NCBI GenBank assembly: GCA_964523295.1
Contig: CAZGAH010000037.1
Span: forward strand, 1 to 38,824
Direction of reading: 5' to 3'
Source of the DNA: CAZGAH01 sp964523295
GTDB lineage: Bacteria > Desulfobacterota > Desulfovibrionia > Desulfovibrionales > Desulfovibrionaceae
Length of the DNA: 38,824 bases
The translations under genes were made by a program, and so were the position numbers. Shown here piece by piece: positions 33,930 through 38,824 of this stretch (its first letter is position 1; each line of letters opens with the position of its first letter). The notes beneath the pieces are model-generated. The model saw nothing but the letters and a program-made list of their open reading frames with translations, was not told the origin of the DNA and did not search any database.

Positions 33930-34858
33930 GATCGTGCTCCTGTGGAAAGCGGGTTGTCGTCGCCGGCGTCTCGCCGGCAACCGCCGGTGGCGAACCGGTC
34001 GGCAATGCGTTGACGGTATTGGCGCTCGTCCTCCATGGCCGACATGTACCAGTTGGGATCCGGTTTCCAGTCGGCGACCAGGCCCGCGTCGTAGATTTCG
34101 AACAGCCCCTTGGCGATCTTGGGCGAGCCGATGCGCTTCAGTTCGGCGTAGTTGCGAATGCCGACGTCGTCCACGCGGTCCGTGCTGGCCCGGCGGCGCA
34201 GGGGCACGGAGCACCCGCAGCGCGGACACCAGCGCTGCTTCTGCTCGCTGAACTCGGCGGGCTCGCGCAGCCACCAGCCCGGCTCGACCGGCCAGCCTCC
34301 GGGTCCGCCGAAGAGCATGTCGAACGATGCCGCCACCTCGCAGAAAAAGGCGCCCTTGGGCGTGATCGTGGCCGACCACAGCGTCTGCACCCAGCAGTTG
34401 TCGATGAGCGACCACATCTGGTCCCTATCCTCGATAAGCTCCTCGGCGCCGATGAGAATCGGCTGGTGGAGAATCCGGGACACGCTGTGATCGTTGAGAA
34501 ACAGATGGCCGAAGGACTCGCGGATCAGGGCTCCGTACTTTTTCGCCAGCCGGCCGGGTGCGGTGGACCACAAGCCCCGGCGTTTCGGGTCCGGTATCCG
34601 CCGGACCAGATACTCGACCATTTCCGGAAAGCGCGGATGCAGCAACGGCTCGCCGCCGATCATCCCGACCATGCCCGGAAAGTCCGCCAGCGAATCCACC
34701 GCGCGGCAATAGTCCTCCAGGCTCATGAAAAACGGTTTGCGGTGATGGCCGGTGAAACGGGTGCAGTTCGAACAGCGGTTCACGCAGGCATTGGTCACGT
34801 CGATCTGGATGATCTTCATCGCATAGAGCGGAATCATACGCGCCTCGCTATCGTTCAT
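33926..34858 (-). CDS. Radical SAM protein, first gene of the operon
   Basis: A 310-residue radical SAM enzyme. VTNACVNRCSNCTRFTGHH holds C-x3-C-x2-C at Cys 25, 29 and 32; MVGMIGGEPLLHPRFPEM is the SAM-binding GGE motif; FGHLFLNDHS follows where strand 5 is expected. A second set of cysteines lies later (DNCWVQTL, FFCEVAAS, RWCPRCGCSVP), which could hold an auxiliary iron-sulfur cluster or zinc. Trp-rich pieces (WPVEPGWWLREP) are unusual. Start at ATG 34856-34858; an ATG at 34837 with GAGG before it is an alternative. The sigma-54-like promoter upstream points at this gene. Substrate unknown; a sugar or lipid carried by the cluster's glycan is plausible. Confidence 0.8.
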   Translation of the reverse strand: MNDSEARMIPLYAMKIIQIDVTNACVNRCSNCTRFTGHHRKPFFMSLEDYCRAVDSLADFPGMVGMIGGEPLLHPRFPEMVEYLVRRIPDPKRRGLWSTAPGRLAKKYGALIRESFGHLFLNDHSVSRILHQPILIGAEELIEDRDQMWSLIDNCWVQTLWSATITPKGAFFCEVAASFDMLFGGPGGWPVEPGWWLREPAEFSEQKQRWCPRCGCSVPLRRRASTDRVDDVGIRNYAELKRIGSPKIAKGLFEIYDAGLVADWKPDPNWYMSAMEDERQYRQRIADRFATGGCRRDAGDDNPLSTGARS

Positions 34859-35022
34859 TCACCGGGTTAACGCCCGGCTCTCCGGCACCATGGCCGAAGG
34901 TGGCAACGAAGTCAAACTTCGCTGTGATGTACGCGCCGATCATTCACCTGCTTAACAGTTCGGCGCTTTGACAAAAAAACTTTAGCCGCGACGGCAAAAA
35001 AGTTGTGGCTTGGTCGTGACAA

Positions 35023-35038
35023 TGCAAGATGTGCGCCA
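35023..35038 (-). promoter_or_regulatory. Sigma-54-type (-24/-12) promoter for the radical SAM operon
   Basis: On the minus strand TGGCGC, five bases, TTGCA. This matches the consensus TGGCAC-N5-TTGCA at all but one position and keeps GG and GC exactly 10 bases apart. Transcription would start near 35012, giving a leader of about 155 bases that includes T-rich tracts (34974-35000). The non-coding stretch 34859-35179 holds no gene that I can support and no good sigma-70 promoter for this operon. A sigma-54 promoter would need an activator protein, not seen in the window. Confidence 0.55.
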
Positions 35039-35048
35039 GGTATGATTT

Positions 35049-35065
35049 GCCCGGTCGCACCGGGC
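35049..35065. repeat. Perfect inverted repeat upstream of the sigma-54-like promoter
   Basis: GCCCGGT, three bases, ACCGGGC. It lies 10 bases beyond the -24 element and 114 bases after the murI stop. It could be a protein-binding site or a stem-loop at the 3' end of the murI transcript; no T run follows on the murI strand. Confidence 0.4.
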
Positions 35066-35179
35066 CGGCCGGCGTCCAGGGGGCGGCGGACGTCGGTATT
35101 TCGACAGCCTGGACCGATAACACGGTAAACGATGCGCCGGGATGGCTGGCGGGAAGGGGCGGCGGGAACGGGCGCGGCC

Positions 35180-36004
35180 TCAGATGTCGACCAGCGTCAC
35201 CTCGGAGGCCGGCAGCGTGCGGCCCAGGAAGATGCTGCCGACGCGCGCGAAGCGTTCGCGGCCGTCGGTGGCCAGAAAGCGGACTGCGCCGGACGCCGCC
35301 TGGCGGCGCAGGTCCCTGGCGTTCAGCAGGGCTTCGACCTCGGATGCCGTGGTCTGGGCCGAATCGATGATCGCCACGTCCGGTCCGGCAACGGCGGTGA
35401 TGGCGCCGGCCAGGACCGGGAAGTGCGTACACCCGAGCACCAGACTGTCCGGCCGGTGCGGGGCGAAGCGGGCGAAGAGCGGCTCGAGGTAGCGCGCGGC
35501 GATCCCTTCTACAAGCGGGCCGTCCGTCCAGCCTTCCTCGGCCAGCGCCACGAACAGGGAGCAGGCCTGCGCCTCGACCTGCATGGCGGGGCACAGTTCC
35601 AGGATGGCCCGCTGATAGGCGCCATGCTGCACGGTGCTCTCCGTGGCGATGACCGCCAGCCTGCCGGCGCCGGGCAAGGCGCAGGCCGCGCGGGCGCCCG
35701 GGCGGATCACCCCGACCACCGGCACGGGGCAGGCCTCTTCCAGCGTCGGCAAGGCCGCTGCCGAGGCCGTGTTGCAGGCCACCACGAGCAGCTTGATGCC
35801 CTGGTCCAGGAGATGCCGCGTGCTTTGCAGGGCGTAGCGGATGATGGATTCCCGGCTTTTCGTGCCATAGGGCAGGCGGGCCGTATCCCCGAGATAGACG
35901 TATCGCTCGGCGGGCATCCGTTCGAGCAGTGCCCTGAGCACGGTCAGTCCGCCCACGCCGGAATCGAAAACGCCGACAGGTTTGTCCGAGGCGCGCGTGT
36001 TCAT
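35180..36004 (-). CDS. murI: Glutamate racemase
   Basis: A 274-residue cofactor-independent racemase that makes D-glutamate for peptidoglycan. VGVFDSGVGGLTVLRAL (9-25), YLGDTARLPYGTKS (37-50) and VVACNTASA (74-82) are the family blocks; the two catalytic cysteines are Cys 77 and Cys 192 (LGCTHFP). ATG 36002-36004 is chosen over an in-frame TTG four codons earlier. It follows the cardiolipin synthase by 57 bases and is probably in its operon. All key residues are present. Confidence 0.95.
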   Translation of the reverse strand: MNTRASDKPVGVFDSGVGGLTVLRALLERMPAERYVYLGDTARLPYGTKSRESIIRYALQSTRHLLDQGIKLLVVACNTASAAALPTLEEACPVPVVGVIRPGARAACALPGAGRLAVIATESTVQHGAYQRAILELCPAMQVEAQACSLFVALAEEGWTDGPLVEGIAARYLEPLFARFAPHRPDSLVLGCTHFPVLAGAITAVAGPDVAIIDSAQTTASEVEALLNARDLRRQAASGAVRFLATDGRERFARVGSIFLGRTLPASEVTLVDI

Positions 36005-36061
36005 GGAGCGGGTCAATACGCCAGCTTTTCGCCGGAGTCCATGCCCCGCGACCGCAGCGGA

Positions 36062-37492
36062 TTACAGATAAGGAGAGAACAGCCAGCAGGCCGCGTCGCG
36101 CAGTTTGTGCGGCAGCGACCGGTCCACGAGTTCTTCGAGGGTCACCTGCGTGGACCGTTCGCAGACCTGGAGAAAATGCGTCTCCAGTCTGGAGGTGACG
36201 TCCGCGTCGTATATTTCCACCACGAGCTCGAAGTTGAGCAGCAGGCTGCGTGCGTCCAGATTGGCGGAACCGACCAGGGCGTAGTGCTGGTCNNNNNNNN
36301 NNTTGGTGTGCGCGAACGGTGGCGGCTGTCTGTAGATGCGGATACCGCGCTCGATGAAGTTCCGCATGCGGCTGCGCATGGCAAAATCCAGAAAACGCGA
36401 GTCGCTGCGCCGGGGAAGCACGACGCAGACATCCACGCCGCGCAGCGCGGCCGTGATCATGGCCGAGGCCAGCTCGGGCGGCGGCAGGAAATAGGGGGTC
36501 ATGATCCAGACCCGTTCGCGCGCCGCGGCAATGGCCACGGCCAGGATGATCGGCAGCTTGTCCAGTTCGTCGCTCGGACCGTCGGCCATGGCCCGGCAGA
36601 TGACCGGCCCGCAGGCCTCGGCCACGGGCTCCGGCGCGTTGCTGTCCTTGTTCAGGGCAAAGCCCCAGTCCCAGTGGAAGACCTCTTCGATCTGCCCGAC
36701 GATCGGACCCTGAAACCGGAAATGGACATCGGTCGCACGCTCGGGAAGGTCCTCCCGGTCGGCCAGGTGATGGTCGCCGATGTTCATGCCGCCGGTGAAG
36801 GCGACCAGGCCGTCGACCACGAGGATCTTGTGGTGCATCCGCAGGTTGATGGACAGGGACGGCGGCAGCAGGCGTGGCGGCAGGAAACGGGCAAACGGGA
36901 TCCCCGCCCGGGACAGCAGCCAGCCTGTGGGGGGGAATTCAGTCGTCAGTTCGCCGACGCCGTCGATGACGACGCGTACGTCCACTCCCCGCTCTTTGGC
37001 TCGGGAAAGCGCGTCCACGAATCGCCGGCCTGTCGCATTGCTCTCGAACAGATAGGTTGCCAGGCAGACCGAATGCCGGGCCTGTTCAATGGCCGAGAGC
37101 ATGGCCGGGTAGGCCTGCTCACCGTTATGGAGAATATCGATGCAGTTGCCGCCCAGCAGCTCGCGGCCGGTCACCGCGTAGGCGATCCGGGCCTGGCGGA
37201 CGAATTCCTCGGGAATGGGTTGCCCGGGTTGCGATTGCAGCCCCTCGGGCTGGCCGCGCAGCTCGTGCAGGGCGAAAGGAGAGCGCCGACGCAGTTTGAG
37301 TCCCCGCACGTGAACCCGGTTCACGCCGAAAAGGACGTACGCCACCGGGCCGGCGAGCGGGAACATGAGACAGACGGCGATCCAGCCCCAGGCGGCGCGG
37401 GGGTCGCGTTTGGTCAGCAGCGCATGGGCCGCCGCCGTGATCGCCGCCGCAACGTCCAGGGCAATGATGATCCAATGCGTCAGGCTTTCCAT
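36062..37492 (-). CDS. cls: Cardiolipin synthase (phospholipase D family), one catalytic motif inside a scaffold gap
   Basis: About 476 residues. Two N-terminal membrane segments (about 6-26 and 36-58) and a PLDc_N region lead into two PLD domains. The first H-x-K-x4-D is MHHKILVVDGLVAFTGGMN. The second begins PFAHT and continues after the gap with DQHYALVGSANLDARS; the N run falls on its Lys and following residues. The bases before the gap give H-T-A-A-N, so Lys is allowed. The enzyme joins two phosphatidylglycerols (or PG and PE) to cardiolipin in the inner membrane. With 10 N the motif would be one residue short, so the real gap is probably 13 bases. It follows a small coiled-coil gene by 58 bases. 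Confidence 0.92.
   Translation of the reverse strand: MESLTHWIIIALDVAAAITAAAHALLTKRDPRAAWGWIAVCLMFPLAGPVAYVLFGVNRVHVRGLKLRRRSPFALHELRGQPEGLQSQPGQPIPEEFVRQARIAYAVTGRELLGGNCIDILHNGEQAYPAMLSAIEQARHSVCLATYLFESNATGRRFVDALSRAKERGVDVRVVIDGVGELTTEFPPTGWLLSRAGIPFARFLPPRLLPPSLSINLRMHHKILVVDGLVAFTGGMNIGDHHLADREDLPERATDVHFRFQGPIVGQIEEVFHWDWGFALNKDSNAPEPVAEACGPVICRAMADGPSDELDKLPIILAVAIAAARERVWIMTPYFLPPPELASAMITAALRGVDVCVVLPRRSDSRFLDFAMRSRMRNFIERGIRIYRQPPPFAHTXXXXDQHYALVGSANLDARSLLLNFELVVEIYDADVTSRLETHFLQVCERSTQVTLEELVDRSLPHKLRDAACWLFSPYL
36293..36302. other. Scaffold gap of 10 N over the second HKD motif of cls
   Basis: Flanking frames agree at length 10, but H-x-K-x4-D needs one more codon, suggesting 13 bases. 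Confidence 0.95.
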
Positions 37493-37550
37493 GCGCTGCG
37501 CCCGGGGGCTGGCATTCGTCGCTGCGCCCGATGCGTGGAGAGCGCGGCGC

Positions 37551-37838
37551 TTATAGCTTCTCCCTGGCCTTGGCCAGCGCGGCCTTGAGCTGCTCGCCGG
37601 CCTTCTCCAGGCCCTGGCGCAGTTCATCCCAGGCCTCGCCGGTGTTCATCCGCAACAGCTTGAACTTGTAGCGGGCTTCCTCGTACAGCGAGGTCAGTTT
37701 GTCCACCTCGGGCTTGAACAAAGCCCAGAAATCCGGCCCCTTCTCCTCGGCCGCGGCCTTGGACTCCTCGATGCTCTCCTGCCAGGCCTTCAGCTGCGCT
37801 TCCATGCTCACGCCGAACTTCTCTCTGTCCTGTTCCAT
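37551..37838 (-). CDS. Small coiled-coil protein (sll1863-like)
   Basis: Ninety-five residues, nearly all helical and highly charged. It begins MEQDREKFGVSMEAQLKAW and ends in GEAWDELRQGLEKAGEQLKA-type sequence, the form of sll1863-like stress-related coiled-coil proteins of unknown function (W-x-x-L-x-x-G-x-E-x-A). There is no signal peptide or membrane segment. GGGAGGC five bases before ATG 37836-37838 sets the start; the longer open frame to 38012 crosses the promoter and is not coding. First gene of the cls-murI unit. Confidence 0.72.
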   Translation of the reverse strand: MEQDREKFGVSMEAQLKAWQESIEESKAAAEEKGPDFWALFKPEVDKLTSLYEEARYKFKLLRMNTGEAWDELRQGLEKAGEQLKAALAKAREKL

Positions 37839-37918
37839 ACGGCCTCCCTGTCTCCTTGCTGTTACCCCGACGCACCGCTCACTGCCAGAGCCGGGCGCGT
37901 CGGTCGGACTGTACGGCG

Positions 37919-37947
37919 AGTATACGGCACGCGTCCGGAGAAGGCAA
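37919..37947 (-). promoter_or_regulatory. Promoter for the coiled-coil, cls, murI unit
   Basis: On the minus strand TTGCCT (37942-37947) and TATACT (37919-37924) with an exact 17-base spacer, four and five matches to consensus. Start near 37912, about 74 bases before the start codon. Between here and 38158 I see no convincing gene; an AGGAGG at 38098-38103 is followed by only a six-codon frame (ATG 38113 to TGA). Confidence 0.6.
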
Positions 37948-38158
37948 CGTGCGCGACAGAAATGTGTACGGCAGAAACGTACCCGGCAGACAGTCCCGGA
38001 GGATGCGCGCAATGTCGCGAAGCAGCCCCGCTGATCCGGAATCGCTTCCCCCCGCTCTCGTCCGCCGCCGCCTTTTCCTCGCTGATCGCCTGGCTCAGGA
38101 GGAACTCACACAATGCCGGGGTACGGGGTGTGACGTCGCTCCAGGCTGGAAATTCCCC

Positions 38159-38187
38159 TTGCCGGAAGTCCATGCTTGTCTTATAGT
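38159..38187 (+). promoter_or_regulatory. Promoter directly abutting the repeat-protein gene
   Basis: TTGCCG (38159-38164), 17 bases, TATAGT (38182-38187). The expected transcription start falls at about 38194, the A of the ATG, so the message may have no leader. No Shine-Dalgarno sequence precedes that ATG, which fits. Confidence 0.5.
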
Positions 38188-38205
38188 AATGCTATGAGTT
38201 ACTAT
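38183..38205. repeat. Perfect 7-bp inverted repeat over the -10 box and start codon
   Basis: ATAGTAA (38183-38189) and TTACTAT (38199-38205) with nine bases between. It covers the -10 hexamer, the probable transcription start and the ATG, a natural place for a repressor. Confidence 0.45.
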
Positions 38206-38628
38206 GGTAATATTACTCATCCGCCCGGAGAGACCATCCCGGGTCCGGCCGGGCACACGACGTCGGCGCCCGCGGGAGCGATTACGCCAAGCCCGCCGGG
38301 ACGTTTCGTTGCCGATCCTCCGGGACGCGTGGTTGCCGCTCCTGCCGGTCACACCGTCGTCGAAGGCGCGGGACGACTGGTCACCGCGCCGGCCGGCGTG
38401 CTGACGACGCACCCTCCGACGGGCTCATTCCTCGTCGAGGGCGGCAGCCGCCTGATAACGGAGCCCGCCACCCAACCCTTCAGCACGGTCGGCGGGGGCC
38501 ACCTGATAACCGCCCACGCCACCCAACCCTTCAGCACGGTCGGCAGCGGCCACCTGGTATCGTCCCCGGCGACGACGAGCTGCCTCCTGGCCCAGAATAC
38601 GGGCGGGATTGTGAACCGGATTGTCTGA
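38194..38628 (+). CDS. Octapeptide-repeat protein of unknown function
   Basis: A 144-residue protein that I do not recognise. After MSYYGNITH almost the whole chain is built of eight-residue units of the form P-[PA]-G-[RH]-h-[VT]-x-x (h hydrophobic): PAGHTTSA, PAGAITPS, PPGRFVAD, PPGRVVAA, PAGHTVVE, GAGRLVTA, PAGVLTTH. It continues with two longer 17-residue units, each ending in QPFSTV, and a last GSGHLVSS. Such a regular period with alternating turn (PxG) and short strand suggests a beta-solenoid or hairpin stack. There is no signal peptide or membrane segment. The C-terminal NTGGIVNRIV is outside the repeat. The start rests on the promoter and on the repeat beginning just after it; a TTG at 38176 is also in frame. 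Confidence 0.6.
   Translation: MSYYGNITHPPGETIPGPAGHTTSAPAGAITPSPPGRFVADPPGRVVAAPAGHTVVEGAGRLVTAPAGVLTTHPPTGSFLVEGGSRLITEPATQPFSTVGGGHLITAHATQPFSTVGSGHLVSSPATTSCLLAQNTGGIVNRIV
38467..38544 (+). repeat. Recent 51-bp tandem duplication within the repeat gene
   Basis: A 27-base segment at 38467-38493 recurs identically at 38518-38544, a spacing of 51 bases (17 codons). Older units share only protein-level similarity, so the gene is still growing or shrinking by unit. Confidence 0.75.
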
Positions 38629-38655
38629 GTAGTCTGACCGCTCGCGCAGAAAATA

Positions 38656-38673
38656 GTCCGGCGTGGGCCGGAC
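38656..38673. terminator. Hairpin after the repeat-protein gene
   Basis: GTCCGGC and GCCGGAC form a seven-base-pair stem with a four-base loop, 28 bases after the stop. No T run follows. Confidence 0.35.
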
Positions 38674-38697
38674 ATCAGGGAAAGACGCACGGACACG

Positions 38698-38740
38698 TGC
38701 GCCCGGTCCCGCCGTCCATGACGGGGCGGGGCCGGGCGCA
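38698..38740. terminator. Long GC-rich hairpin between convergent ends
   Basis: The arms (38698-38716 and 38720-38740) pair over about 19 positions with one G-U pair and a two-base bulge, around a three-base loop. It lies between the repeat-protein gene and the probable minus-strand gene end at 38763 and may stop transcription from both sides, though no T run is present. Confidence 0.45.
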
Positions 38741-38762
38741 TGACTGCGCGGGCTGCGTAGCG

Positions 38763-38824
38763 TCAGTGGAAACTGCCGATCCCGTAGATATCCCAGCCAG
38801 CCTGCGGGGACACGGTGTCAAGCT
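38763..38824 (-). CDS. Probable C-terminal end of a gene running off the window
   Basis: The minus strand is open from the window edge to TGA at 38763-38765. The peptide (LDTVSPQAGWDIYGIGSFH, 19 residues) has a protein-like composition, and the long hairpin 22 bases past the stop fits a gene end. It is too short to identify. Confidence 0.35.
   Translation of the reverse strand, partial: LDTVSPQAGWDIYGIGSFH

Noticed and set aside
34968..34973. TTGACA on the plus strand in the space before murI
   Set aside because: No -10 at a suitable distance and no plus-strand gene follows.
38141..38166. Sigma-54-like TGG...TTGC before the repeat-protein gene
   Set aside because: The spacing between GG and GC is 11, one too many; the sigma-70-type pair at 38159-38187 is better.
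37862..38173. 103-codon minus-strand frame across the space before the repeat gene
   Set aside because: No ribosome binding site, it covers the promoter at 37919-37947, and its composition looks like a shadow frame.
38467..38544. CRISPR-like short repeats
   Set aside because: The two copies are within a coding frame, spaced by a multiple of three, and there are no further spacers.
38349..38741. Minus-strand frame opposite the repeat-protein gene
   Set aside because: It shows repeats only because the plus strand does, and it runs through the long hairpin; the plus frame has promoter, start and a regular motif throughout.

Overview
This is a GC-rich window, apart from an AT-rich left end, carrying a surface-glycan biosynthesis region next to housekeeping genes. 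The gene content (phoH, a 7TM-HD phosphohydrolase and ybeY in one operon; a GDP-D-glycero-D-manno-heptose pathway; a half-size GDT1 protein; many two-domain glycosyltransferases; a probable sigma-54 promoter) suggests a Gram-negative bacterium, most like a Desulfovibrio-type deltaproteobacterium. That placement is an inference from gene content. Three runs of 10 N (21702-21711, 28424-28433, 36293-36302) are scaffold gaps, and each one interrupts coding sequence.

Layout. (1) 1-3467 is a degraded mobile region: an ISAzo13-type transposase broken by two frameshifts and stops, an AT-rich membrane glycosyltransferase gene unlike its surroundings, a 40-residue remnant of an IS1595-type transposase, and a frameshifted C-terminal remnant of an ISL3-like transposase. 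(2) 3468-5200 holds a divergent methyltransferase and CgeB-like glycosyltransferase. (3) 5260-9850 is a minus-strand housekeeping operon: phoH, 7TM-HD protein, ybeY, and then a GDT1-type ion transporter. (4) 9938-24160 is a long minus-strand glycan operon, read right to left: sulfotransferase, tandem GT2, GT4, GT4 with a duplicated C-terminal module, UDP-galactopyranose-mutase-like flavoprotein, SDR epimerase, an HddC-GmhB fusion, HddA, GmhA, and a GT2+GT4 double enzyme. Four junctions are clear four-base ATGA overlaps. GmhA, HddA and the fusion together supply every step from sedoheptulose 7-phosphate to GDP-D-glycero-alpha-D-manno-heptose, which the glycosyltransferases could then use.

(5) 24361-25098 is a lone plus-strand ferredoxin-reductase-like flavoprotein. 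(6) 25088-34858 is a second minus-strand operon, read right to left: two radical SAM proteins, two GT2 enzymes, a CMP-sugar synthetase (NeuA-like), an unrecognised protein with a nucleotidyltransferase-like N-terminus, a beta-propeller protein, and a GT4 with a helical-repeat C-terminus. A good match to a sigma-54 promoter lies about 165 bases upstream of it. This operon is the best candidate for something undescribed: radical SAM chemistry coupled to a CMP-activated sugar. (7) 35180-37838 encodes murI, a cardiolipin synthase and a small coiled-coil protein, all on the minus strand behind one good promoter. (8) 38194-38628 encodes a short protein made almost wholly of eight-residue PxG repeats. 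It has a promoter so close that the mRNA may be leaderless, and a perfect inverted repeat lies over its start.
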